Shown piece by piece: positions 11,012 through 21,809 of a stretch of DNA of 64,000 bases. The notes below the pieces were generated by a model that did not search any database, was not told the DNA's origin, and saw only the letters and a list, made by a program, of their open reading frames with translations. Each line of letters begins with the position of its first letter. The stretch's first letter is position 1. A program made the translations under genes and the position numbers. Origin of the DNA: Monoplex corrugatus (lineage: Eukaryota; Mollusca; Gastropoda; Littorinimorpha; Ranellidae); assembly GCA_030674185.1 (NCBI GenBank), contig JAPXFY010000026.1, forward strand, positions 55,765,752-55,829,751. The letters run 5' to 3'.

Positions 11012-13269
11012 CCACGTTGATTTGGGATGCCATCCAAAAAGCAAGAACAGAGAAGAGAGACATTGACGTAGTTTGGCTTGATCTGGCGAATGCATATGGA
11101 TCAGTTCCACACGATATGATCCAGCTGGCTCTTGAAATGTATCACATCCCAGAAAACATCCGAAGAATGCTGAGGAAGTATTTCCAAGGGTTCTCAATGC
11201 GGTTCTCTACCAAAGAATACACCACGGACTGGATAGACCTAGAGGTGGGCATTGCAATGGGCTGTGCAATCTCTCCCATACTGTTCGTGTTGGCAATGGA
11301 AGTCATCTTGAAAGCTGCAATGAAGAGTTCAGGTCCAGTGAATCTGGGAGATGGATACCAGATGCCTCCTCTGAAAGCTTTCATGGATGACACAACAGTC
11401 TTGTCCACGGATGAGGAAGAGACACACCGAATCTTAAAGCAGCTGGATGAGCTGGTGGCCTCTTCAAGAATGAGGTTCAAACCTAAGAAATCCCGAAGTC
11501 TCTCACTGCGAAAAGGAAAAGTGGCAGATTCAGTCAAATTCATGGTAGCCAACCAAGCCATCCCCACTGTCACAGAAGAGCCAGTAAAAAGTCTCGGAAG
11601 ATGGTATGATGACTCCCTGAAAGACACACAAAGGGGATGTGAAACCAAGCAAACAGCAGAAGAAGGCCTGAAGAAAATAGATAACTGCGGACTGCCAGGC
11701 AAATACAAAGTCTGGTGTCTACAGTTCATGCTGATACCAAAGCTGCTGTGGCCACTGCTAATCTATGAAAATGGCTCGGTGTCCCACCTGGTCTCACTGA
11801 TGTTGCATTCTACTGTCGTCAAGCAATGCTGAAGCTACCTCTCAAATCCATAGTGGAGGAATACAAAGTTGGAAAAGCAAGACTGTTGAGCATGCTGGAG
11901 GAATCGGAAGACAATATCGTGAGATCAGTTCATCCAAAGCTGAGAACTGGCAGAAAGTGGAAAGTCCAAGAGGCTGTAAACAATGCCAAGAGAAACCTCA
12001 GCATCAAAGAAATAATTGGACACACGCAAACCAACAGACAGGGACTGGGAGCAACAAAAATGCAGTGGTGGTCCAAAGCCAAAGGGAAGGAAAAAAGAGA
12101 CATGATCATACAGGAGTTGAAGGAAGAAGAAGATGTCAAAAGAGTGCAGAAGGCAGTCCAGCAAGGTCAACAGGGGCAATGGACAACATGGGACAGTGCA
12201 CTCCAAAGAAGTCTCAGCTGGAACGATATGTGGCACATGGCTCCTCTAAGGATAAGCTTCCTCCTCAGATCTGTATATGACCTGCTCCCCTCGAATGCAA
12301 ACTTAGTGAAATGGGGGAAATCAGACGACCCAGCATGTCCGCTCTGTCAGAAGAAACAAACAGTGGAACATGTCCTAAGCTCTTGCAAAGTAGCGCTAGC
12401 CCAAGGAAGGTATACATGGAGGCACAACCAAGTTCTGAAAGTGATCACAGACGTGGTTAGCGAAAAAACCATGACCCCAAACGCACCAATTGCTATGACA
12501 ACGTTCTACAAAGCAGGAGGGAAACAGGTCTGGCCCGAAAGTGCTATGACAACCAGCACATTGCCAAAGGGTCTTCTGGATGGAGCAGTCGACTGGGAGT
12601 GTACAGCAGACCTCCCAGAGTGGAGAAATTACCCAGATGTCATCAGCAAGACAGGCATGAGACCAGACATCGCTCTCCACTCTGACTCCTCGAAACAAGT
12701 GATTCTGATAGAACTCACTGTGCCATACGAAAGCAGAATGGAAGAAGCACATATCTACAAGACCGAAAAATACGCCGGTCTTGCCAGCACCCTGAAGAAA
12801 GCAGGGCTGCGGGTCAAAATCTTCGCCATAGAGGTCGGGGCAAGAGGGTTTGTGGGCACCTCCGCTTATGATCTCATGAAACAACTCGCCATTTCTGGGA
12901 AGAAGAGGACTAGAGCCCTTAAAGCGATGGCAGAGGCAGTAGAAAGGAGCTCAAGCTGGATCTGGGCAAGAAGGAACCAAAAGTGAACTTCATAAGGATT
13001 AAATTCCCTACAGATGATGTGTGCCCCGTTAGCACATTGGTAAAACCGCGTACCGCAGTTCTGAAGCGCAGAATCGCCCAGGTTCGCTCCCTGGCGTGAA
13101 AAAAAAAAAAAAAAATAGACAACAGCAGAAGGGCATCCAGGAGTCATGACCTGGATGTGGCCCGGCCCCCCGAGAGTGTAAGGAGTTCAGGGCCGAAACA
13201 CTTGTCTAAAGGGGGTTACTTCTCTGAAGACCTTCTGTTGTCTAGCTCTCCCTAGAGTTTCTTTCTACC
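11011..13269 (+). pseudogene. Truncated copy of restriction-like-endonuclease LINE
   Basis: This copy matches 38652-40979 at about 99% by eye. It begins inside the reverse transcriptase, so the N-terminal part is missing. The F-M-D-D active site (FMDDTTVLS) is present. A 55-base deletion at about 11768, with GA/AGA microhomology at its ends, removes residues from LLIYDICTSTVEA onward and shifts the frame. The product is therefore split into 10969-11832 and 11826-12986. The second part keeps the CCHC knuckle (CPLCQKKQTVEHVLSSC) and the PD-(D/E)XK-like nuclease (RPDIALHSD ... IELTVPYE). The 3' region with a tRNA-like sequence, an A-run and a hairpin is shared with the other copy. The copy is inactive. 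Confidence 0.92.
13023..13099 (+). other. tRNA-like sequence in LINE 3' region (copy 1)
   Basis: TAGCACATTGG resembles a pol III A box and GGTTCGCTCC a mutated B box. It is followed by an A-run and the shared 3' domain with a CATCCAGG/CCTGGATG hairpin (13134-13157). It is not a functional tRNA: the acceptor and anticodon stems do not pair well. Confidence 0.6.
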
Positions 13270-13370
13270 ATACACAGTGGACATATGTGAGTCACAAACA
13301 GAACATATGGTCCTACCTAAATGTGTCCTCCATAAATACCTCACCATCACTCTTTACTAAATTGATGGTG

Positions 13371-14699
13371 TACGAGGGTTGTTCAATTTAAGATGTCACC
13401 ACCCCCTTAAAAAACGTACCTCTCATCTCAGCAACTTGAAACTTTTACATCCCCTCGAAGTATTCTCCGTTGGCTAGGATGCAAAGTTCAAGCCTCCTAC
13501 GCCAATTCTCAAGCGCCCTCTGATAGTCGGTTTTAGGCAGACCAGACAACTCTGATCTTACGGCTTTGGCGAGGTCTTGTACCCGGTCAAACTTACGCCC
13601 AGCGAGCTTTTCCTTCAGAACAGGGAACAGCCAGAAGTCGCATGGGGCCAAGTCGGGGCTGTAGGGTGGGTGGTCCAAAACTTGGATCCCTTGCTCGCTC
13701 AGGAAGGTTGTGGTGACCTTCGCCTTATGGGCACTGGCATTGTCATGCAGAAGAAGGGTCCTCTGGGTGCTGACGGTTGGGCGCTGCTCATGGATTTTTC
13801 CTACAACTTTGGGGAGCACAACTTGGGTATAGTAGGAGGCAGTGATTGTTGATTTCTCAGGCAAAATGTCAATTGCCACAAGGCCTTGCGTGTTGAAAAA
13901 AATAGAAAACAGTCGCTTGCGACTCTGGAATCCTGGGCGAAGAACAACTGGTCGGTCTCCGTCAGGGCCAACCCACATGCGGTTGCAGCGTTTGTTGGGG
14001 ATGCCGTAGAATGTGAGCCAACTCTCATCTCCCGTCACTAAGTCACACAGTCGTTTTGGCCCGTTGGGCTCAAACTCATCGAGCAGTTTGCGTGAACATG
14101 CCACCCGCTGCTGCTTCTGATCATCACTTAAGAGATGTGGCACCCATCTTGCAGCCAGTTTTCTCATGTGAAGGTCTTTGTGCAGAATGTTGTTAATGGT
14201 GCCAATTGAAAGCTCACATGCCTCGCTTAATTCCCGCACAGTCGAATGTGGATCCTCCTCTATCAGTCTTTTCACATATGCAATGTTTTGTTCGTTCCGA
14301 GCTGGTAAAGCTCGCTCTGCACGATTACCCCAATCAGATGGCACTCTACCTGCTCCTAATTGTTTGACCCACCTGCAAACTGTGCGGTAAGACACACAAT
14401 CCGTTCCGTAAACAGCTTGCAAATCTGCGTGTATCTTCCTACAATCGTCACCAAGTTGTAGCCTTGTGAAAGTGTAGAAACGAAATTGCTCATTGGTGAC
14501 GTCCATTTTTTTCAGGCTCAGCTATTTGAAACACATTTGTAATTACGTCATACTCCGAGTTGCGTCATGATGTCAACTTTATTTTCTGCATGCTAATCAG
14601 GTAAACTTTAAAGTTGTGTTTGGTATAAACATTTTTCTGTGCGTTGCTTCGTTTTCAAACGGCAAGCCTAGTGTCATCTTAAATTGAACAACCCTCGTA
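13371..14699 (-). mobile_element. Complete mariner (Tc1/mariner) DNA transposon
   Basis: Terminal inverted repeats of 27 bases with one mismatch (CGAGGGTTGTTCAATTTAAG at the outer ends) lie at 13373-13399 and 14671-14697. They are flanked by a TA duplication at 13371-13372 and 14698-14699. The length of about 1.3 kb and the intact transposase fit a recently mobile element. It landed just downstream of the truncated LINE. From 14700 to 15054 I see nothing clear. Confidence 0.95.
13445..14506 (-). CDS. Mariner transposase, intact, DD34D
   Basis: The 353-residue frame runs from ATG at 14506 to a stop at 13445, close to the usual 345 or so residues of mariner transposases. An N-terminal helix-turn-helix region (about 5-110) should bind the terminal repeats. 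The linker motif WVPHLL (121-126) is followed by the catalytic domain with Asp160 (VTGDESW), Asp255 (LHDNASAH) and Asp290 (SPDLAPCDFW). There are 34 residues between the last two, the mariner DD34D spacing. The enzyme would cut and paste the element at TA sites in the nucleus. No frameshift or stop is present, so it could still be functional. It is antisense to nothing and lies within a host intron in the same orientation as the host gene. Confidence 0.95.
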   Translation of the reverse strand: MDVTNEQFRFYTFTRLQLGDDCRKIHADLQAVYGTDCVSYRTVCRWVKQLGAGRVPSDWGNRAERALPARNEQNIAYVKRLIEEDPHSTVRELSEACELSIGTINNILHKDLHMRKLAARWVPHLLSDDQKQQRVACSRKLLDEFEPNGPKRLCDLVTGDESWLTFYGIPNKRCNRMWVGPDGDRPVVLRPGFQSRKRLFSIFFNTQGLVAIDILPEKSTITASYYTQVVLPKVVGKIHEQRPTVSTQRTLLLHDNASAHKAKVTTTFLSEQGIQVLDHPPYSPDLAPCDFWLFPVLKEKLAGRKFDRVQDLAKAVRSELSGLPKTDYQRALENWRRRLELCILANGEYFEGM

Positions 14700-15054
14700 G
14701 AGGTAGAATGTATTTGCTTTGATCTGATTCTTGGTTGGGTTATTTGTTGGTGAGGTCTGACTGATGTACAGGTGGTGCTCCTGCTTTCCAATCTGAATGC
14801 AAAGGTTCGAGTCTGTCTTGAGAAAGCTTCGTGCGTGCAATCTTGCGTCCACTCAACCATGAATGCACACCAAACAGTGTTTAAGGATGGGGTGGGAAGG
14901 TAAAGTAGCAACAAAGAGTCCTGGAGTTTGTTCAAAATGGATTCATCACACTCGGACAATTCAGTATGCACTCCAACCAAATCTGCCACAATCATCCGAC
15001 AGATTCCACGGCAAGATCTTGAAATGAGGAAATAGGAGAAAGAGAAGGGACCAC

Positions 15055-17087
15055 CAGAATAATGGAAACATTAAGATGGGCAAGAGGGACCACCACAATA
15101 ATGGAAACATTAAGATGGGCAAGAGGGACCACCACAATAATGGAAACATTAAGATGGGCAAGAAGGACCCCCACAATAATGGAAACATTAAGATGGGCAA
15201 GAGGGACCACCACAATAATGGAAACATTAAGATGGGCAAGAAGGACCACCACAATAATGGAAACATTAAGATGGGCAAGGACCCCCACAATAATGGAAAC
15301 ATTAAGATGGGCAAGAAGGACCCCCACAATAATGAAAACATTAAGATGGGCAAGAAGGACCACTACAATAATGAAAACATTAAGATGGGCAAGAGGGACC
15401 ACCACAATAATGGAAACATTAAGATGGGCAAGAGGGACCACCACAATAATGGAAACATTAAGATGGGCAAGAGGGACCACCACAATAATGGAAACATTAA
15501 GATGGGCAAGAGGGACCACCACAATAATGGAAACATTAAGATGGGCAAGGATCCCCACAATAATGGAAACATTAAGATGGGCAAGAGGGACCACCACAAT
15601 AATGGAAACATTAAGATGGGCAAGAAGGACCACCACAATAATGGAAACATTAAGATGGGCAAGAGGGACCACCACAATAATGGAAACATTAAGATGGGCA
15701 AGAGGGACCACCACAATAATGGAAACATTAAGATGGGCAAGGATCCCCACAATAATGGAAACATTAAGATGGGCAAGAGGGACCACCACAATAATGGAAA
15801 CATTAAGATGGGCAAGAGGGACCACCACAATAATGGAAACATTAAGATGGGCAAGAGGGACCACCACAATAATGGAAACATTAAGATGGGCAAGAGGGAC
15901 CACCACAATAATGGAAACATTAAGATGGGCAAGAGGGACCCCCACAATAATGGAAACATTAAGATGGGCAAGAAGGACCACCACAATAATGGAAACATTA
16001 AGATGGGCAAGAGGGACCCCCACAATAATGGAAACATTAAGATGGGCAAGAGGACCACCACAATAATGGAAACATTAAGATGGGCAAGAGGGACCCCCAC
16101 AATAATGGAAACATTAAGATGGGCAAGAGGGACCACCACAATAATGGAAACATTAAGATGGGCAAGAGGGACCCCCACAATAATGGAAACATTAAGATGG
16201 GCAAGAGGGACCACCACAATAATGGAAACATTAAGATGGGCAAGAGGGACCCCACAATAATGGAAACATTAAGATGGGCAAGAGGGACCACCACAATAAT
16301 GGAAACATTAAGATGGGCAAGAGGGACCCCCACAATAATGGAAACATTAAGATGGGCAAGAGGGACCACCACAATAATGGAAACATTAAGATGGGCAAGA
16401 GGACCACCACAATAATGGAAACATTAAGATGGGCAAGAGGGACCACCACAATAATGGAAACATTAAGATGGGCAAGAGGACCACCACAATAATGGAAACA
16501 TTAAGATGGGCAAGAAGGACCCCCACAATAATGGAAACATTAAGATGGGCAAGGACCACCACAATAATGGAAACATTAAGATGGGCAAGAGGGACCACCA
16601 CAATAATGGAAACATTAAGATGGGCAAGAGGGACCACCACAATAATGGAAACATTAAGATGGGCAAGGACCCCACAATAATGGAAAATTAAGATGGGCAA
16701 GAGGACCACTACAATAATGGAAACATTAAGATGGGCAAGGACCCCACACAATAATGGAAACATTAAGATGGGCAAGAAGGACCACCACAATAATGGAAAC
16801 ATTAAGATGGGCAGAAGGACCACCACAATAATGGAAACATTAAGATGGGCAAGAGGGACCACCACAATAATGGAAACATTAAGATGGGCAAGAAGGACCC
16901 CCAGAATAATGAAAACATTAAGATGGGCAAGAACCCCCACAATAATGGAAACATTAAGATGGGCAAGAAGGACCCCCACAATAATGAAAACATTAAGATG
17001 GGCAAGAACCCCCACAATAATGGAAACATTAAGATGGGCAAGAAGGACCCCCAGAATAATGAAAACATTAAGATGGGCAAGAACAAG
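15055..17087. repeat. Minisatellite, 39-nt unit, about 52 copies (intron)
   Basis: The unit is ATGGAAACATTAAGATGGGC followed by AAGAGGGACCACCACAATA. It is 13 codons long, so several frames on both strands stay open for hundreds of codons (for example MGKRDHHNNGNIK repeated). Variants differ in GAGGGACC/GAAGGACC/GGACC and by 1-3 base deletions, which are commoner after about 16040. The array ends at AAGAACAAGCCAG. I do not regard any frame as a gene. Confidence 0.95.
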
Positions 17088-17539
17088 CCAGTTTTTAATA
17101 CTGTAGGGATGGAGACTGAACTCAGATATCAGATCTTGAGTACTCGTGATATCTACAGTTCAATCCAAGCCCGTAACATAAAAACTGGCCTGTTCTATAC
17201 CCATCTAAATGTTTCAATAATTCCGCTGATGTCTGCTTAACATTTTATAAATCTTGTCTCCACTGCCGCACCCTCCTTCTTCGCTCCTTCCATTTCAAGA
17301 CCATGCTAGCACAGACGTTTTGCATAGGTCTGAGGAGTCTGCCAAATAATGGAGAGGCAGACTCGATAGAGTGCATATGGAATAACTCAAGTGTGATGAA
17401 TCCCTCTTGAACAAGCACTAAATTGTAAAGTCTCACCGAAGAGAAGAGCGGCAGTGATCTAAAAAGAATTCAGGTCTCTATCACCTTACTCACTTGCAAC
17501 CTGTCTTCTCTCTTTCTTAACGCACAAGCAGCATACTCC

Positions 17540-17640
17540 TCTTCCTCATTTTCTTGTTCTACTCCTCTACCTTACCTTTCTCTCTATCCCAGCTATCCTC
17601 CCCACCTCTCTCTCTCTCTCTTTCTCACCTTTTTCTCTTC
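17540..17640. repeat. CT-rich low-complexity sequence next to coding exon 10
   Basis: This pyrimidine-rich stretch lies downstream of the exon donor on the minus strand. From 17088 to 17540 nothing recognisable was seen. Confidence 0.6.
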
Positions 17641-17796
17641 TTTCTCCTCCTCTGGTACATCTGCCATGTTTGTCACGTTGATCTTGTCATGATACTTGGT
17701 GTCTAAGTCAGCAAAGTCAGATTCTGGCATCTCTTTCATTTTTTTCATCAGCTGTGCCTTTGTCACCCACCTTGATGAAGGGTCTTTGCTGAGAAT
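17629..17796 (-). CDS. Coding exon 10 of NKRF-like gene
   Basis: The acceptor GCCTTTTCAG precedes 17796 and the donor GTGAGA follows 17629. It is 56 whole codons. It reads ILSKDPSSRWVTKAQLMKKM, then a charged segment ending EEEKEEKK. In NKRF a G-patch lies at about this point; none is visible here, so it is lost or in an exon I missed between 8853 and 21511. Confidence 0.7.
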
Positions 17797-18049
17797 CTGA
17801 AAAGGCAAGTCCAGGTAAACACGTACAGGTAAATATGTGTTGGGTTCAACAACTGAGAAAATTGACTGACCTAGATAATCAATCAACCTGTGAATCATCT
17901 GAGACAACTAGTCCCGGTGAAAGCACAAACACAAGCAAAACTATGAAATGAATTATCAGCCACAGGTAAAAGCAATGTTAACCATAATATTCATTTCATT
18001 TATCCATGAATCATTCTGGGCTATTTCAAATAATCAAGCCACCAAAAAA

Positions 18050-18330
18050 AAAAAAAATCAATAAATGTAATAATCCATTAATTAATTAAAAAACAAGATC
18101 TATACATCACTTAAAACAATCAATCAAACAACTGATCAGTACTATGTCAATTAATTCAAAATCAATTAATTAAACAACAAAATCTTTCAATCATTTAAAC
18201 AATCAATCAATCAATAAATCAAAAAACTGATCAGTGCTAATATCAATCAATTCAAAATCTATCAATCATTTAAACAATCAATCAATCAACCAACTGATCA
18301 GTACTAATGTCAATCAATCATTTCGCTTTC
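18050..18330. repeat. AT-rich CAAT/TCAAT repeat with TGATCA palindromes
   Basis: About three imperfect units each contain AACAATCAATCAATCAA and ACTGATCAGT, spaced 67-95 bases apart. Nothing else is recognised from 17797 to 18575. Confidence 0.7.
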
Positions 18331-18574
18331 ATCTGTCAATAAATCATAAGCATACCTGAAAATGGTGTAAAACAAATTTGAGTACAATATTACAAGAGGT
18401 AACAAGAGTCCAACAGTCAATCCATCCATCAGTAGGCATGACAGAGAGGAGTAAAAACACCAATAACATATGAACAATTTAGCAATCAATTATCTGGGAT
18501 GTGAGAAAGGATCAAATTATCAACCATCAATCAATAAAGCAATCACTAAATCTTTTTCTTCAAATCTGGAATTC

Positions 18575-20110
18575 ATGTAAATACATCAGGTTCATGTTCA
18601 TACTGCTGACCCAGCCAACTACTGGAGCCATATCAGGGCTAACACCACTTTAAAAACAACACCCAAGTTTTAAATAAAAAGACAAGTTAAAAACCAAGTT
18701 CCCATATTCTTTCCACTCTACAATGCTTTTTGAAAAAATTTTCCCCATACATAGAATCACATCAAATGAAATCCATTGATGTCTTGTACAAACTCGAAAC
18801 CTGCATCCAGAGAAACATCTCTGAAGAGTGTTGTTTACGGAATCTGCTGTACATAGCGAATGTCACATCATACAAGTCCAAGCATTCAATAAGAATCTGT
18901 CTGATGCTAAACAGCTCATCACATGGTATACACTATGGTGCTTCATCATTTTTTAAAAGGTAGAAATGAGTGTAGTATGTGTGACCATGTGTAATGTACA
19001 CAACACTGTCTCTTTCCTACAGTTCCCAGGAGCAGATGGGAGAATCTCTGTAAGGTTGGTGTGGATTTGAAAATGTTTATAGTTGGTCTGCTTGTTCCAA
19101 TTTCCTGCCAGAGATTTATCACATAACTGTGTATTCTGTAATTTCACTTTCTCCTGCAAACAGGCATTTATTTTACTTTCATTGTGTAGTTCAGGATCTC
19201 TCCTTTCTAAATACACAAACAGTTTTCTCGGAAACGTTTACACGAGAGCAGCAAAAATAAAAAACGGTACCTGTTGACAAATTGGCTACCATAACTTTAT
19301 GCCATTGTCTTACAGTACACTTTTAATTATGTATCGTGCCAAGGGGGTTGAAGCCTGGGTAAGATGCAATTTCTACAGCCTCAAACACTCACAAAGTACT
19401 CAAAGGCAGCGACTTGCTTTGTCAGTTAGCCTAGGAGGGGGATGGGAAAGGTGAAGGTCTTTATCACTTCCTTATCCAACTCAATGGGTAGGCAGAAAGA
19501 AGGAAGTGACCACCATGTGGATGATTAATGTTTTGGCCAGCAACTGCCTACAAAGCAGACAGGAAGTCAGAAAAGATAAGAAAATCTTTATGCTTGTACT
19601 GGGACACCATTTTTAATGCCAAAACCAGAGCAGTCAGTTCAGGAGCATAAACGTAACTGTCAGAGGGAATATGATTTTGAAAATGAACAGCTGGGAATAG
19701 CAGAACAGAAGGCAGCAGCAGCAGCAACACCTTCATCAGACTTTGATCAATCAGTGAAAATTCCGTGGAATGACAGAAATTTCTGAAAGAGTTCTGCATA
19801 AAATGACTCGCACGCCAGTGAACTGGTATAGTCTTTAGGAAAAGAAGCAAGATCAAAACAAACCTTAGGTGTTTTCACAGTCCATGGTGGGCTATCTGAA
19901 AATTTGAAGATGTCTGAAACAACTGTTAAATCTGCATCTTCCTTTTGCATGTAAGGATGGATATGGATTCCCAGGAGGAATGACTTTCAGGTATTTTCAA
20001 ATTCAGTTTGAAATTTGGGGTTAAAGACAGTCCCAGCTGGCGTTTTTGGATCAGAGAACAGTTCAAAGCAGAAATTTCAACTAGGCACAGTGCATTTATA
20101 TCAGGCTTAC
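18575..20110 (-). pseudogene. Jockey-type LINE 3' half, decayed
   Basis: On the minus strand it carries pieces of a Jockey-like polyprotein: EISALNCSLIQKRQLGLSL, PPWTVKTPKVCFDLASFPKD, then an RNase-H-like stretch YAPELTALVLALKMV and FLIFSDFLSAL. The pieces are split by frameshifts. The left edge (TTCATGTTCATACTGCTGAC then CCAGCCAACTACTGGAGCC) is the 3' end, shared with the copy at 34640. Confidence 0.8.
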
Positions 20111-20392
20111 CTCTCACATTCACATTTTTCCCACTGATTTGATCATGATATCTTGTGTATGTATATACACACTTTCCCTCAAGACAAAACACTCAAACAG
20201 TGCATTTCAGATTATCAATTTCTTATATGAATTTTGAAATATTTAAACCCTTGACTTCCTCAGGTTTAAAACAACTATTACAAGGCATAACCACTTCTAT
20301 ATTGTACAATACATTTGTCTCCTCTGTTTTCTGGGTTATCTATACATCTGCCATTCATCCTGCCGGACACTTAGTTTGTGAAATTGTCTTTT

Positions 20393-20410
20393 CCCCCCCC
20401 CCCCCCCCCT
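20393..20410. repeat. Poly-C run
   Basis: Eighteen or so consecutive C bases precede the Penelope-like fragment; the exact length is likely to be unreliable. Confidence 0.7.
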
Positions 20411-20439
20411 AAGTATTGTTCGTTCATTATTTGTCTTGT

Positions 20440-20560
20440 ATACATTTGACAAAGGCCAGTATGCCAAAAATTTGCACCTGTCTTCTTTTGTTACATTAAA
20501 TATTCTAATTCTATGTTTGTGTTTTTCTGGTTTGGAAACTTTTAAGTTTTCAGTGAAAAA
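20440..20560 (+). mobile_element. Penelope-like-element 3' fragment with hammerhead-like motif
   Basis: TTGACAAAGGCCAGTATGCC at 20446 followed by AAAAATTTGCACCTGTC resembles the CTGAnGA-stem-GAAA core of the hammerhead ribozymes reported in Penelope-like elements, with C-to-T and G-to-A changes. After it the sequence (TTAAATATTCTAATTCTATG ... TTTTTCTGGTTT) is the same as the arms of the foldback repeats at 9984 and 30327. Confidence 0.45.
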
Positions 20561-20844
20561 CCTACAAATTTTTGGGTGGAAATTTGCTTTTTGATAGACA
20601 ATTCCCATGCCTGTAAATGCAGCACAATTTCCGAGAAATTAAAGGTTTCTTTTACCATGATATTCTATTATTAACTTGGATTAAGTTAAGCCATTGCCAG
20701 AATGAAAGTGGGAGAGGACCTAAAACATGATAGCTTATTCTTAAACAATAAGACTTATCTCTACATGAGGGGCAACTTACCACTCAGCAATTTCGAAAGA
20801 ATGAAAACGTTAACACTTGTATGTGATGGTGTATAATGTACACA

Positions 20845-21396
20845 CATATGTACATCATCATCCACCACCACACTGCTATCACATATGTACATCATCATCC
20901 ACCACCACACTGCTATCACATATGTACATCATCATCCACCACCACACTGCTATCACATATGTACATCATCATCCACCACCACACTGCTATCACATACGTA
21001 CATCATCATCCACCACCACACTGCTATCACATACGTACATCATCATCACCACCACACTGCTATCACATACGTACATCATCATCCACCACCACACTGCTAT
21101 CACATACGTACATCATCATCCACCACCACACTGCTATCACATACGTACATCATCATCCACCACCACACTGCTATCACATACGTACATCATCATCCACCAC
21201 CACACTGCTATCACATACGTACATCATCATCCACCACCACACTGCTATCACATACGTACATCATCATCCACCACCACACTGCTATCACATACGTACATCA
21301 TCATCCACCACCACAGCTATCACATACGTACATCATCATCCACCACCACACTGCTATCACATACGTACATCATCATCCACCACCACACTGCTATCT
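20845..21396. repeat. Minisatellite, 37-nt unit, 15 copies
   Basis: The unit is ATCATCATCCACCACCACAC followed by TGCTATCACATACGTAC. The first four copies carry CATATGTAC and all later ones CATACGTAC. Open frames rich in His through it are repeat artefacts. Confidence 0.95.
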
Positions 21397-21511
21397 AGTT
21401 GACTTTCTCTTTGACTGATTACATCAATCAACACTTAGCATCTTTATTTTTGGGGGGAAGGGGAGGGGGGGTGTTTCTGTATGTATGTGAGTATGTGTTT
21501 TGCAAGCTCAC

Positions 21512-21635
21512 CTTGAGGACTGGCTGCGTCTCATACAGCTTGAACAAGACGTCAGCAGAAGCAAGTCGTTTGGCCTCCACGAATGAGTGGCCTTTGCCCA
21601 TTCCCAGTATCTCTCCCTGCAGCTCCACCCAGACA
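21512..21635 (-). CDS. Coding exon 9 of NKRF-like gene (second half of a dsRNA-binding-like module)
   Basis: The acceptor TGTTGACAG precedes 21635 and the donor GTGAGC follows 21512. One base completes the split codon; the exon ends at phase 0. It encodes VWVELQGEILGMGKGHSFVE and then a helix AKRLASADVLFKLYETQP. Together with the end of the previous exon this matches the TW..RVFLQ...G.G..KT...AA..ALK.L..TQP pattern of NKRF and is the best single hint to the family. Confidence 0.78.
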
Positions 21636-21809
21636 CTGTCAACATCATGGCATAAACACTGTCACTTATACTTCTGATCCCATCGATAGCAAACAAATAA
21701 ACAAAACAAAACAGACAGCACCTTAAGATACACAGACCCTCTGGCCTGCGTTCAATCTGTGTCATGTGGGGTCAGGCCTGACAAACATGTGATTTTCTAC
21801 ATAGAAATA

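Noticed and set aside
12396..12884. Antisense open frames in the endonuclease LINE (also 11142-11729, 38783-39370, 40092-40580)
   Set aside because: They are shadows of the reverse transcriptase and nuclease frame, identical in both copies.
15062..17106. Long open frames (for example 394 and 343 codons) in the 39-nt array as a repetitive protein gene
   Set aside because: They arise on both strands and in several frames because the unit is 13 codons; there is no unique flanking coding sequence, and later units break the frame.
20817..21418. His-rich open frames of up to 193 codons
   Set aside because: All three plus-strand frames are open because the 37-base unit lacks stops; there are no unique ends or splice context.
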